From positions 3,100,001 through 3,164,000 of the forward strand of contig NZ_CP014475.1 of assembly GCF_001583415.1 (NCBI RefSeq): a stretch of DNA of 64,000 nt, given 5' to 3'. The notes beneath the pieces were generated by a model. That model ran no database searches, had not been told where the DNA came from, and saw only the letters and a list, made by a program, of their open reading frames with translations. Source of the stretch: Mycolicibacterium phlei (GTDB lineage Bacteria; Actinomycetota; Actinomycetes; Mycobacteriales; Mycobacteriaceae). Made by a program: the position numbers and the translations under genes. Each line of letters starts with the position of its first letter. The first letter of the stretch is position 1. Shown piece after piece: positions 24,155 through 32,574 of the stretch.

Positions 24155-24538
24155 ATGCGACTGACCACGGCTTTCTTTGCCAACCGCGCCGAGGTTGTCG
24201 ACGACATGCTCAATGTCCAGGGTGGATTCTGGGTCAGCACGACCGTCGACCCCGACGCCGAGTTCTTCATGTGCGACGCGGTCGTGCTCTGCGAATGCGT
24301 CCCCGAGGACATCGGCAGGGAGTACACCCTCGTCATCGACGGCGAGGGTCCCACCGGCCTGCGACTGCCGGCGATCTCTCACACGTTCACCGTCTCCGGG
24401 CCGTCGCAGTTCATGTGCCTGCCTGCGACCGCGCTGCCCATCGAGCGCGGCGGCGGCTTCCACCGTTACCGCTTCCGCATCGACGGCCAGCACGAGCTCG
24501 TCGACGTGCGACTGGCGGTGCGGCTGAGCTTCTCGTGA
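24155..24538 (+). CDS. Conserved hypothetical protein (DUF6941-like)
   Basis: A 127-residue soluble, strand-rich protein. It begins MRLTTAFFANRAEVVDDMLNV and continues QGGFWVSTTVDPDAEFFMCDAVVLCE, ending with paired strands GFHRYRFRIDGQHELVDVRLAVRLSF. The pattern fits a small actinobacterial family of beta-sandwich-like proteins that I associate with DUF6941; the name is tentative. I start at the ATG at 24155 because the upstream open frame has no matching character. No role can be given. Confidence 0.65.
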   Translation: MRLTTAFFANRAEVVDDMLNVQGGFWVSTTVDPDAEFFMCDAVVLCECVPEDIGREYTLVIDGEGPTGLRLPAISHTFTVSGPSQFMCLPATALPIERGGGFHRYRFRIDGQHELVDVRLAVRLSFS

Positions 24539-24611
24539 CCCGAAAGCCTTCGGCCAGCGACGCCGACGCACTACGCTTCTGCCCAGACCGACCGGTACCC
24601 GAGGGTGGGAC

Positions 24612-25031
24612 ATGATTCGCCGACTGCTTGCCGCTGCTGCCATCGCCGGCGCCGCCACCTGCGCGGCCCCGTTCGCCCATGCGGACGAGAATATCTATCC
24701 CGACAGCCCCGGCCGCTATTCGACCGACGTGCCGGGCATGAGCTACGACGCCCATCTGGCCGGGCCGTGCACCAACATGGAGCTGTTCACCTTCGGCCGC
24801 GGGCCCGGCGGCGAGGTGCTGCAGTGCCGCTGGATCGAGAACCAGTGGCCGCCGGTCTACACCGGGTTCTGGGTCGCCTCCTACGAGCTCTTCGGGGTCC
24901 AGGAGGTCGGCTCACCCTGCCCGAAGCCGCAGGCCGCCGCGCAGGCACCCGACGGGCGCCCACTGCTGTGCCTCGGTGAGCGCGGCTGGCAGCCGGGGTT
25001 CTTCACCCGCGAGGGCTTCTTCCCCCGCTGA
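24612..25031 (+). CDS. Small secreted mycobacterial protein
   Basis: A 139-residue exported protein: a Sec signal MIRRLLAAAAIAGAATCAAPFAHADE with a likely cut after AHA (about residue 25). The mature part has several Cys (GPCTNM, LQCRW, GSPCP, LLCLG), probably paired, and aromatic-rich segments WIENQWPPVYTGFWVASYE. No enzymatic motif is seen. It converges on the AraC-type gene 4 bp away. Role unknown. Confidence 0.7.
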   Translation: MIRRLLAAAAIAGAATCAAPFAHADENIYPDSPGRYSTDVPGMSYDAHLAGPCTNMELFTFGRGPGGEVLQCRWIENQWPPVYTGFWVASYELFGVQEVGSPCPKPQAAAQAPDGRPLLCLGERGWQPGFFTREGFFPR

Positions 25032-25034
25032 CCG

Positions 25035-25439
25035 TCAGGTCCGCAGCGTCTGACTCGGGGGCCGTCCGAACATCTTCTTGTAGAAGCTGCTGAACCGGCC
25101 GGCATGGGTGAACCCCCACCGTCCGGCGATCGCCATCACGGTGTCCATGGTCGGATCGGCGACCTGCAGATCGCGGTGCGCACGCTCCAGGCGCACCCGG
25201 CGCAGATACTCCAACGGCGTGGTGCCGAGGTGGCGGCGGAACGCGTACTGAACCGAGCGCGGTGTCACGCTCACCGACGCGGCGATGTCGGCCACCGTGA
25301 TGTCGCGCTGTGCGTTCTCGTGGATGAACTGCACCGCGCGCCGCAGCAACGGCGGCAGGTTACGGGACGACTCGGCTGGGCTTCGCATCGTGCCCAAGCG
25401 CATACCCGGCGCCGAATCGTGAAAAACGAAGCGTGCCAT
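25035..25439 (-). CDS. AraC-family transcriptional regulator (HTH domain only)
   Basis: A 134-residue protein formed mainly of an AraC DNA-binding domain (about 33-132): FIHENAQRDITVADIAASVSVTPRSVQYAFRRHLGTTPLEYLRRVRLERAHRDL and the second helix-turn-helix ending in WGFTHAGRFSSFYKKMFGRPPSQTL. The usual N-terminal ligand domain is absent, leaving about 30 residues. The ATG at 25439 faces the divergent clpC2, 60 bp away, so this protein might share the palindromic control region; that is inference. Confidence 0.85.
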   Translation of the reverse strand: MARFVFHDSAPGMRLGTMRSPAESSRNLPPLLRRAVQFIHENAQRDITVADIAASVSVTPRSVQYAFRRHLGTTPLEYLRRVRLERAHRDLQVADPTMDTVMAIAGRWGFTHAGRFSSFYKKMFGRPPSQTLRT

Positions 25440-25451
25440 GGTTCACAGCAC

Positions 25452-25497
25452 CGTCAACTTCTGATTGACGATCCGGCGTCGTCAACCTAGGGTTGAC
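25452..25497. promoter_or_regulatory. Two palindromes at the clpC2 start: probable autoregulatory operator
   Basis: Site 1 is CGTCAA (25452-25457) with TTGACG (25465-25470). Site 2 is a perfect GTCAACC (25481-25487), TAG, GGTTGAC (25491-25497), ending 2 bp before the clpC2 ATG. Shared half-site: GTCAA. The protein has an N-terminal helix-turn-helix; as I recall, mycobacterial ClpC2 has been reported to bind its own promoter. The position leaves no room for a Shine-Dalgarno site, so the mRNA is likely leaderless. Confidence 0.7.
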
Positions 25498-25499
25498 GC

Positions 25500-26246
25500 A
25501 TGGCCCGACCCGCCAAGATCACCAATCCGGTACGGCTCGACGACCTCATCGAGGTCATCACCTCCGTCCACACAGACCCGTTGGACCAGCTCACCGACGC
25601 CGTGCTCGCCGCCGAAGCGCTCAGCGAGATCGCCGACCACCTCATCGGACACTTCGTCGACCAGGCACGGCGTTCCGGGGCCTCGTGGACCGAGATCGGC
25701 AGGTGCATGGGCGTCACCAAACAGGCCGCACAGAAGCGGTTCGTGCCCAAGGCCCCGGCCTTGGCCGACGCACTGGACCCCAACGCCGGGTTCGGCCGGT
25801 TCACCCCGCGGGCGCGCAACGTCGTGGTGCAGTCGCAGAACCTCGCGCACGGTGCCGGCAACTCCGAGATCACCGTCGACCACCTTCTGCTCGCGCTGTT
25901 CGAGGAGCCCGCGAGCCTCGCCGTCACCCTGCTGGCCAACCAGAACATCACCGCCGACGCCGTCGCCGCGGCGGTGCGACTGCCCGAGCGCACCGACGGC
26001 GAGGTCCCCGCCCTTATCCCGTTCGACAGCGCCGCCAAGAAGGTGCTCGAGCTGACGTTCCGGCAGGCACTTCGGTTGGGGCACAACTACATCGGCACCG
26101 AGCACATCGTGCTCGCCATGCTCGAGGGCGAACAGGATCCGGCCGTCGCCTCCGACACCCTGCACCGCCTCGGCGTGGACCGCGACCGCTTCGAGAACGA
26201 CCTGCGGACCGCGCTGGAACCCTTCATGAACCACGAGCGGGAATGA
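25500..26246 (+). CDS. clpC2: ClpC2: Clp N-domain protein with N-terminal helix-turn-helix
   Basis: A 248-residue protein without an ATPase domain. The N-terminal 80 residues include a helix-turn-helix-like segment SGASWTEIGRCMGVTKQAAQKRF (about 59-81). Residues of about 95-245 carry two Clp-N repeats (FGRFTPRARNVVVQSQNLA... ITVDHLLLALFEE and FDSAAKKVLELTFRQALRLGHNYIGTEHIVLAMLEGE). The M. tuberculosis equivalent is Rv2667, which has been described as binding cyclomarin-type peptides in place of ClpC1 and as controlling its own gene; I give this from memory. Two GTCAA palindromes at its start codon fit such control. Confidence 0.88.
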   Translation: MARPAKITNPVRLDDLIEVITSVHTDPLDQLTDAVLAAEALSEIADHLIGHFVDQARRSGASWTEIGRCMGVTKQAAQKRFVPKAPALADALDPNAGFGRFTPRARNVVVQSQNLAHGAGNSEITVDHLLLALFEEPASLAVTLLANQNITADAVAAAVRLPERTDGEVPALIPFDSAAKKVLELTFRQALRLGHNYIGTEHIVLAMLEGEQDPAVASDTLHRLGVDRDRFENDLRTALEPFMNHERE

Positions 26247-26274
26247 ATCGCGGCGCGCGACGGTAGAAGATTCC

Positions 26275-26697
26275 ATGAGACTCAACGACGCCGCACGCGC
26301 CCTGATCGGATCGGGCGCCGACGCCACGCTGGTCACCCTCAACGCCGACGGCAGCCCCCAGGTCAGCCTGGTGTGGGTGGCCCTGGAGTCCACGCCCGAG
26401 GGCGACGAACTGGTCTCGGCCCACCTCGCCGACTACCGCAAGCTGCGCAACATCCGCCGCGACCCCCGCGTCGCGCTGACGATCCAGGCCACCGACACCG
26501 CCGGTCAGCTCATGCGCCCCTATCTGGCGATCCAGGGCACCGCCCGCGTCGTCGAGGGCGGCGCGCCGGAACTCCTCCGGCAACTCGCCGGGACGCTGAG
26601 CGATCCGGCGGTGTTCCCGCCCGCCGACGCACCACCCGGCTACCTGACCCGCGTCCGCATCGAGAAGGTCGGCGGCGTCGGCCCCTGGGCCGGTTGA
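26275..26697 (+). CDS. PPOX-class flavin/F420-dependent protein
   Basis: A 140-residue split-barrel protein of the pyridoxamine-phosphate-oxidase-like superfamily, common in mycobacteria as F420H2-dependent reductases. The pattern starts ATLVTLNADGSPQVSLVWVALE (about 17-38), then YRKLRNIRRDPRVALTIQ (about 54-71) and YLAIQGTARVVEGG, which are the cofactor-phosphate and barrel segments. The substrate and whether it uses F420, FMN or haem cannot be told. It follows clpC2 by 28 bp in the same direction. Confidence 0.8.
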   Translation: MRLNDAARALIGSGADATLVTLNADGSPQVSLVWVALESTPEGDELVSAHLADYRKLRNIRRDPRVALTIQATDTAGQLMRPYLAIQGTARVVEGGAPELLRQLAGTLSDPAVFPPADAPPGYLTRVRIEKVGGVGPWAG

Positions 26698-26745
26698 CCC
26701 GGGGATCCCGCTGTAACACGTTTCAGTCTGTGCGATCATGCGTGG

Positions 26746-27237
26746 ATGCGTCGCTGCTTCGTGCTCCTCGTCGCCGCACTCGTGGCCGCCGCCGGATTCG
26801 TGGCCGCGCCCGCTTCGGCTGAGCCCACCCCGATCGGCCGCCTCGGCGAGACCCTGCGGATCAACTTCAAGGGCCTGGTCGCCGACATCACCGTGCACAG
26901 CATCGACCCGTCGCCCATCCCGCCGGGATTCGGCTATCCCCCGCGACCCCCGCGCAACGAGGTGTGGCGGGCCTGGGTGACCGTGCACACGATCGCGACA
27001 CCCTCCCCGTTCGCGCAGGCGATCACCTACAGCTTCCGGGGCGTCACCCCGACCGGGGACGCCTACGAGCCCCGCAACACCGATGCGCCCGACGCGCTGC
27101 AACACGCGCTCACCGATGCGCCCGCCGGCTCGACGGTCAGCGGCGCGGTGTTCTGGGACTGCTACCGCGACCTGCCCTCCAACGTGGTGCTCGTCGACAA
27201 GTACAGCGGCGCGCGCCTGGCCCAGTGGAACGTGTAG
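26746..27237 (+). CDS. Exported protein (Rv2668-like)
   Basis: A 163-residue secreted protein. The signal peptide is MRRCFVLLVAALVAAAGFVAAPASAEP with a likely AxA cut near 26. The mature part looks like a beta-sandwich: LGETLRINFKGLVADITVHSIDPSP, then VWRAWVTVHTI and TYSFRGVTPTGDAYEPRNTDAPDAL, ending GAVFWDCYRDLPSNVVLVDKYSGARLAQWNV. This resembles the DUF4352-like or MPT63-like exported immunoglobulin folds of mycobacteria. Position matches Rv2668. Function unknown. Confidence 0.75.
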   Translation: MRRCFVLLVAALVAAAGFVAAPASAEPTPIGRLGETLRINFKGLVADITVHSIDPSPIPPGFGYPPRPPRNEVWRAWVTVHTIATPSPFAQAITYSFRGVTPTGDAYEPRNTDAPDALQHALTDAPAGSTVSGAVFWDCYRDLPSNVVLVDKYSGARLAQWNV

Positions 27238-27243
27238 CCGCCC

Positions 27244-27777
27244 TTGCCCGTTGAGGTGACCGCGGCCGTCGACGCCGACCTGCCCGAACTCGCCGACGTC
27301 GCCGCCCGCACGTTCCCGCTCGCCTGTCCCCCGGCGGTCACACCTGACAACATCGCGGCGTTCATCGCCGAGAACCTGTCGCAGGCCCGGTTCCGCGACT
27401 ACCTCGCCGACCCGGAGCGCGACGTGCTCGTCGCCCGCGCCGACGGCGGAATCCTCGGCTACGCCATGCTGATTCGCGGTGTGCCCGACGACGACCCGGA
27501 CGTGCAGGCCGCGGTGACGGCCCGCCCCGCCGTCGAGGTCTCGAAGCTCTACGTGCTGCCGGAGAACCACGGCTCCGGTGTGGCGGCGGCGCTGATGGCC
27601 GCGTCGGTGCAGCGCGCCCGCCAACTCGGCGCCGCCGTCGTCTGGCTCGGCGTCAACCAGCAGAACCGGCGCGCGCAGCGCTTCTATGCCAAGCAGGGAT
27701 TCGAGGTGGGCGGCACCAAGACCTTCCGGCTCGGCGCCGCGATCGAGAACGACTTCGTGATGGTGCGGTACCTGTAG
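27244..27777 (+). CDS. GNAT-family N-acetyltransferase
   Basis: A 177-residue acetyl-CoA-dependent transferase. The GNAT core is visible as LGYAMLIRG, VSKLYVLPENHGSGVAAALMAASVQRARQLGA (motif A, about 99-131, with the pantetheine-binding GSGVAA) and LGVNQQNRRAQRFYAKQGFEVGGTKTF (motif B). The start is TTG at 27244, 4 bp after the upstream stop; a later start would remove the first strand. Substrate unknown. It corresponds in position to Rv2669. Confidence 0.85.
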   Translation: MPVEVTAAVDADLPELADVAARTFPLACPPAVTPDNIAAFIAENLSQARFRDYLADPERDVLVARADGGILGYAMLIRGVPDDDPDVQAAVTARPAVEVSKLYVLPENHGSGVAAALMAASVQRARQLGAAVVWLGVNQQNRRAQRFYAKQGFEVGGTKTFRLGAAIENDFVMVRYL

Positions 27778-27781
27778 CGGC

Positions 27782-28822
27782 TCACGCCTGCTCGCCGAGC
27801 ACCGACCCCTCCCGCGACAGCGCGAGCAGACGCGAGATCGCGCGCAGGTACTTCTTGCGGAACCCGCCGGCGAGCATCTCCTCGCTGAAGATCGTGTCCA
27901 GCTTCGACCCCGAGGCCACCACCGGGATGCCCGCGTCGTAGAGCCGGTCGGTCAGCGACACCAGCCGCAGCGCCACGTTCTGGTCGTCGATCGGGTGAAT
28001 CCCGGTGACGTACACCGCGGTCACCCCCTCGATGAGCGTCAGGTACCGCGACGGGTGCATCGTGGCCAGATGCGCGCACAGCGCGTCGAAGCTGTCCAGC
28101 GTCGCGCCCGGCGTCTGCGCGGCGCGGTCGGTCACCTCGGCGTCGCTCAACGGCTCCGGCGCCGGCGGCAGGTCACGATGCCGGTAGTCCGGCCCGTCGA
28201 TCCGCACGGTCTCGAAAATCGCTGCCAGCGTGTGGATCTCACGCAGGAAGTCCTGCGCGGCGAACCGGCCCTCGCCCAGCTGCTCGGGCAGCGTGTTCGA
28301 CGTCGCCATGATCGACACGCCGCGCTCGACGAGTGCCGACAGCAGCCGCGAGATCAGCGTGGTGTTGCCCGGATCGTCGAGCTCGAACTCGTCGATGCAC
28401 ACCAGCACGTAGTCGGCCAGCAGCTCGATGCACTCGACGAACCCGAAAACGCCTGCCAGCTGGGTCAATTCGCCGAACGTCGCGAACGCCTTCGGCCCGG
28501 GCACCCGGTAATACGACGACGCCAGCAGGTGCGTCTTGCCGACACCGAACCCGCCGTCGAGATACAGGCCCACCCCGGGCAGCACCTCACGGCGACGGCC
28601 GAACAGCTTCTTCTTGCCCTCGCGGCGCGTAACCGCCTGATCGCAGAACGCGATGCACTTCTGCACCGCCGCGGCCTGCGTCGGCTGCGTCGGATCGGGA
28701 ATGTAGGTGTCGAAGCTGACGTCGGCGAACGTCGGCGGCGGGACCAGCTGAGCGATCAACCGTTCCGGCGTCACCTGGGGGTGGCGGTCGACCAGATGCT
28801 GCACCGTGCTGGACCCGTCCAT
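27782..28822 (-). CDS. zapE: AFG1/ZapE-type ATPase
   Basis: A 346-residue P-loop ATPase of the AFG1/ZapE family; ZapE of E. coli affects Z-ring stability. Walker A is GGFGVGKTH (about 90-98), Walker B YVLVCIDEFELDD (about 146-158), and a sensor MATSNTLPEQLGEGRF follows, which is characteristic of the family. The C-terminus has the conserved SGSKLDTIFSEEMLAGGFRKKYLRAISRL. I start at the ATG at 28822. It is divergent from the ribD-like gene by 34 bp and matches Rv2670c. Confidence 0.9.
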   Translation of the reverse strand: MDGSSTVQHLVDRHPQVTPERLIAQLVPPPTFADVSFDTYIPDPTQPTQAAAVQKCIAFCDQAVTRREGKKKLFGRRREVLPGVGLYLDGGFGVGKTHLLASSYYRVPGPKAFATFGELTQLAGVFGFVECIELLADYVLVCIDEFELDDPGNTTLISRLLSALVERGVSIMATSNTLPEQLGEGRFAAQDFLREIHTLAAIFETVRIDGPDYRHRDLPPAPEPLSDAEVTDRAAQTPGATLDSFDALCAHLATMHPSRYLTLIEGVTAVYVTGIHPIDDQNVALRLVSLTDRLYDAGIPVVASGSKLDTIFSEEMLAGGFRKKYLRAISRLLALSREGSVLGEQA

Positions 28823-28856
28823 GCACGCACCATATCGACGTGCTGCAATCAAAATC

Positions 28857-29639
28857 ATGTCCGAGACCGGCGCTGCGGCGCAGTTCACACTGCTGGGGTC
28901 CGCCGGCGACCCCATCGACGGCGCCGACCCGCGGCTGGCCGAGCTGTACGCCTACCCCGATGACCTGCGGCGCTGCTGGGTGCGCGGCAACATGATCGCC
29001 AGCGTCGACGGCGGAGCCACCGCCGACGGCAAGACCGCCCGCCTCGGCGCCGCCGGCGACCGCGCGGTGTTCGAGCAGATGCGCTACGCCGCCGACGTGA
29101 TCCTCGTCGGCGCCGCCACCGTGCGCACCGAGAACTACTCCGGCGCCCAGGTGCCCGTCGACCAGCGCGGCGCCCGGCAGGCCCGCGGGCAGGCCGAGGT
29201 GCCGCCGATCGCCGTGCTCACCCGCTCCGGCGACCTGGACCCCGGCTCCCGCTTCTTCACCCACACCGAGGTGACCCCGCTGGTGTTCACCTGCACCGCG
29301 CGTCTGCACGACACCCGTACCCGGCTGGGCGCGGCCGCCGAGGTCCTCGACGCCTCCGGCGCCGACCCCGACGACGTCGACCCCGCCGTCGCGCTCACCG
29401 CGCTGGCCGACCGCGGCCTGCTGCGGGTGCTCACCGAGGGCGGCCCCGTCATCCTCGGCCTGCTCATCGGCCGCGACCTGCTCGACGAGCTGTGCCTGAC
29501 GATCGCCCCCTATCTGGTGGGCGGCGCGGCGCGCCGCATCGCCGACGGCCCCGGCGAGGTGCTGTCCCGGATGCGCCCGGCGCACGTGCTCTCCGACGCC
29601 GACGGCTATCTCTACACCCGCTACGTCCGGAGTCGGTGA
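28857..29639 (+). CDS. ribD: RibD C-terminal-domain reductase (Rv2671-like)
   Basis: A 260-residue NADPH-dependent reductase with the RibD C-terminal, dihydrofolate-reductase-like fold. Key blocks are WVRGNMIASVDGGATADGKTARLGAAGDRAVF (about 40-71), ADVILVGAATVRTENY (about 80-95) and the cofactor site LLRVLTEGGPVILGLLIGRDLLDELCLTIAP. The deaminase half of a bifunctional RibD is absent. In M. tuberculosis, Rv2671 has been reported to supply dihydrofolate reductase activity and affect para-aminosalicylate resistance, so a folate role is as likely as riboflavin. The ATG at 28857 is chosen over upstream frame extension. Confidence 0.87.
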   Translation: MSETGAAAQFTLLGSAGDPIDGADPRLAELYAYPDDLRRCWVRGNMIASVDGGATADGKTARLGAAGDRAVFEQMRYAADVILVGAATVRTENYSGAQVPVDQRGARQARGQAEVPPIAVLTRSGDLDPGSRFFTHTEVTPLVFTCTARLHDTRTRLGAAAEVLDASGADPDDVDPAVALTALADRGLLRVLTEGGPVILGLLIGRDLLDELCLTIAPYLVGGAARRIADGPGEVLSRMRPAHVLSDADGYLYTRYVRSR

Positions 29640-29664
29640 ACCGCACATCAGTACTGTGGTCGGC

Positions 29665-31230
29665 ATGCAACGGCGTGGTCAGTTGGTCCGGGCGCTGAGC
29701 CTGGCAACCGTCGCGGCGGTCATCGCCGCGTGCTCACCCGGGCTCGCCGCGAATCCCCGCTTCGCCACCAACTCGGGTGCGGGACCGCAGGGCGAGCCGC
29801 CGACGACGCAGGAGCCGGAGGGCCCGCCGGCGATCGAGGCGCCCAAGAACGAGCTGTCCTGGCGGGACTGCACGGCACAGCTGTTCCGCGACGCCGACGT
29901 GCCGTCGGTGCCCGGGGTGACGCTGGAGTGCGCGTCCTACGACGCCGACCTGGACCCGATCAACGGCGCGTCCGGGTCGCTCAGCATCGGCGTGGTGCGC
30001 GCCAAGGGCCCGCAGACCCCCGACGACGCCGGCCCACTGGTGATGACGACGGGCACCGACCTGCCGTCGTCGGTGCAGCTGCCGGTGTGGCTGAGCCGCT
30101 CCGGCGCCGACGTGCTGGCCGGCCATCCGATCGTGGCGGTGGACCGCCGCGGCATGGGCATGTCCGGTGCGCTGGACTGCCGCGACCTGTTCGACCGCCA
30201 GGAGATGATCGACCAGGCGCAGTTCCAGGCCGGCGACGACCCGGTGGCCAACCTCGGCGCGATCGCCCAGACCGCCACCACCAGCTGCACCGACGCCATC
30301 GCCCCCGGCGACTCCGCCTACGACAACTCGCACGCCGCCGAGGACCTGGAACGGCTGCGCAGCACCTGGGACGTGCCCGCGCTCGCGCTGCTCGGCATCG
30401 GCAACGGCGCCCAGGTGGCGCTGGCCTACGCCGGCTCGCACCCGAACAAGGTGGCCCGGCTGGTACTGGACTCGCCGCTGCCGCTGGCCATCGCCGCCGA
30501 GGCCGCCGCCGAACAGCGGGTCCGCGGTCAGCAGGCCGCGCTGGACGCCTGGGCCGCCCAGTGCGCGGCCACCAACTGCGCGCTGGCGCCCGACCCGAAG
30601 GGCGCCGTCGACGCGCTGCTGCGCGCCGCCCGCGACGGCCGCGGACCCAACGGGGCCGCGGTGTCCGTCGTCGCCAACGCGATCTCGACCGCGCTGGCCT
30701 ACCCGCGCGGCGACCGGATCGCGGCAGGCAACGCGCTGGCCGACGCGATCGCCGCCGCCCGCGCCGGCGACACCGGCCCGTTCGGCGAGCTGATCGCCCG
30801 CGGCGAGGCGCTGCGCGACACCGACGGCCAGTTCGTCAACGGCTGCAGCGACGCGCTGAACCGGCCCACTCCGGACCGGGTGCGCGAGCTCGTCGTCGCC
30901 TGGAACAAGGAGTACCCGCAGTTCGGCATGGTCGGGGCGCTGAGCCTGGTCGACTGCCTGAACTGGCCCAGCGGCACCACCCCGCAGGAGCCGCAGGGGC
31001 TGAAGATCCCGGTGCTGCTGCTGGGCACCCAGAACGACCCGGTCGTCGGCAACGAGGGCGTCGCCGCGGTGGCCGCCACCGTCATCAACGCCGGTTCCCC
31101 CAACCGGCGGGTGATGTGGCAGGGCATCGGGCACGGCGCGTCGGTCTACTCGCCGTGCGCGCTGCCGCCGGTGATCGGCTATCTCGACAGCGGCAAGGTT
31201 CCCGACACCGACACGTTCTGTCCGGCCTGA
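29665..31230 (+). CDS. Rv2672-like alpha/beta-hydrolase lipoprotein, nucleophile replaced
   Basis: A 521-residue exported protein of the tripeptidyl-aminopeptidase-like (Hip1/Caeo) hydrolase family. The N-terminal VAAVIAACSPG is a lipobox, so it is probably a lipoprotein. The body has VAVDRRGMGMSGALDC and, at the nucleophile elbow, LLGIGNGAQVALAYAG. Family members have G-x-S-x-G there; this one reads G-I-G-N-G, so the catalytic Ser is Gly. The presumed Asp (LLGTQNDPVVG) and His (GIGHGASVY) sites remain. It may be a non-catalytic relative. In position it equals Rv2672. Confidence 0.85.
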   Translation: MQRRGQLVRALSLATVAAVIAACSPGLAANPRFATNSGAGPQGEPPTTQEPEGPPAIEAPKNELSWRDCTAQLFRDADVPSVPGVTLECASYDADLDPINGASGSLSIGVVRAKGPQTPDDAGPLVMTTGTDLPSSVQLPVWLSRSGADVLAGHPIVAVDRRGMGMSGALDCRDLFDRQEMIDQAQFQAGDDPVANLGAIAQTATTSCTDAIAPGDSAYDNSHAAEDLERLRSTWDVPALALLGIGNGAQVALAYAGSHPNKVARLVLDSPLPLAIAAEAAAEQRVRGQQAALDAWAAQCAATNCALAPDPKGAVDALLRAARDGRGPNGAAVSVVANAISTALAYPRGDRIAAGNALADAIAAARAGDTGPFGELIARGEALRDTDGQFVNGCSDALNRPTPDRVRELVVAWNKEYPQFGMVGALSLVDCLNWPSGTTPQEPQGLKIPVLLLGTQNDPVVGNEGVAAVAATVINAGSPNRRVMWQGIGHGASVYSPCALPPVIGYLDSGKVPDTDTFCPA

Positions 31231-31239
31231 CATCTGACG

Positions 31240-32547
31240 GTGACGGGCGTCAGGTACGGTGCGGTCGTGCGCGATGTTGTGGCCAACGCTTTGACCACCG
31301 CCTTCCGACCCCGTACCTCACCGCCCGACGTGGCGTCGGTGCTCAGGGTGATCCTGTGGCCGGTGGCGATCCTGTTCATCATCCACCGCAGCTACGTGCT
31401 GGCGACCAACGGCTACATCACCGACGACTTCGGACCCGTGTACCGGGCGGTCGTCAACTTCAAGCTGGGCCTGGACATCTACAACGAGCACTTCAACCAC
31501 GTCGACCCGCACTACCTGTACCCGCCGGGCGGCACCCTGTTGATGGCTCCGTTCGGCTACCTGCCGGTCGAGGCGTCGCGCTACTGGTTCATCTTCTTCA
31601 ACACGCTGGCCATCGTGCTGGCCGCGTACTTCTTGATCCGGCTGTTCGGTTTCACGTACCGCTCGGTGGCCCTGCCCGCGTTGCTGGCCCTGATGTTCTG
31701 CTCCGAAAGCGTGGTCAACACACTGGTTTTCGGCAACATCAACGGCTGCATCCTGCTGGCCGAGGTGCTGTTCTTCCGCTGGCTGCTGGACGGTAACCGC
31801 AACCACGAGTGGCTCGCCGGCGCCGCGATCGGCATGACGCTGGTGGTCAAACCGCTGCTGGCGCCGCTGCTGCTGCTGCCGCTGCTCAACCGTCAGTGGC
31901 GGCCGCTGGTCACCGCGGTCGCGGTGCCCGCGGTCTTCAACATCGTGGCCTGGCCGCTGATCAGCGACCCGATGGGCTTCATCACCCGCACCCTGCCCTA
32001 CATCATGACCACCCGCGACTACTTCAACAGCTCCATCGCGGGCAACGGGCTCTACTACGGGCTGCCGACCTGGCTGATCATCGTGCTGCGCATCGGGTTC
32101 GCCGTGATCGCGGTGATCTCGCTGTGGCTGCTCTACAAGTACTACCGCACCCGCGATCAGCTGTTCTGGATGGCGACGTCGTCGGGCGTGCTGCTGATCA
32201 CGTCGTTCCTGGTGCTGTCACTGGGCCAGGGCTACTACTCGATGATGCTGTTCCCGTTCCTGATGACCGTGGTGATGCCGAACTCGGTGCTGCGCAACTG
32301 GCCGGCGTGGCTGGCGATCTACGGCTTCATGAGCGCCGACCGGTGGCTGCTCGGGCACTGGCCGACGACGGGCCGGTTCCTGGAGTACATGAAGTTCACC
32401 TACGGCTGGTGCCTGATGCTGATCGTGGTGTTCTCGGTGCTGCTGTTCCGCTACCTCGACGCCAAGGCCGAGAACCGGCTCGACGAGGGCATCGACCCGC
32501 CGTGGCTGAAGACGCCGAAGGACGCACCGGCCACCGCGGTGAGCTAG
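31240..32547 (+). CDS. aftC: Arabinofuranosyltransferase AftC
   Basis: GT-C (GT87) membrane enzyme that adds alpha-1,3 arabinofuranose branches from decaprenyl-phosphoryl-arabinose to arabinogalactan and LAM. The 435 residues, with about ten membrane helices, match Rv2673. The first external loop contains the conserved acidic pair in NGYITDDFGPVYRAVV (about 57-72), the GT-C catalytic region, and HYLYPPGGTLLMAPFG follows. The start is GTG at 31240, 9 bp after the upstream stop. It may share a transcript with the Rv2672-like gene. Confidence 0.93.
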   Translation: MTGVRYGAVVRDVVANALTTAFRPRTSPPDVASVLRVILWPVAILFIIHRSYVLATNGYITDDFGPVYRAVVNFKLGLDIYNEHFNHVDPHYLYPPGGTLLMAPFGYLPVEASRYWFIFFNTLAIVLAAYFLIRLFGFTYRSVALPALLALMFCSESVVNTLVFGNINGCILLAEVLFFRWLLDGNRNHEWLAGAAIGMTLVVKPLLAPLLLLPLLNRQWRPLVTAVAVPAVFNIVAWPLISDPMGFITRTLPYIMTTRDYFNSSIAGNGLYYGLPTWLIIVLRIGFAVIAVISLWLLYKYYRTRDQLFWMATSSGVLLITSFLVLSLGQGYYSMMLFPFLMTVVMPNSVLRNWPAWLAIYGFMSADRWLLGHWPTTGRFLEYMKFTYGWCLMLIVVFSVLLFRYLDAKAENRLDEGIDPPWLKTPKDAPATAVS

Positions 32548-32574
32548 CCGCGTAACGCTAGTAGCGTGGAGCCC

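Noticed and set aside
29730..31796. 688-codon plus-strand frame overlapping the Rv2672-like and aftC genes
   Set aside because: Arg/Gly/Pro-rich out-of-frame reading of two real genes; no recognisable domain.
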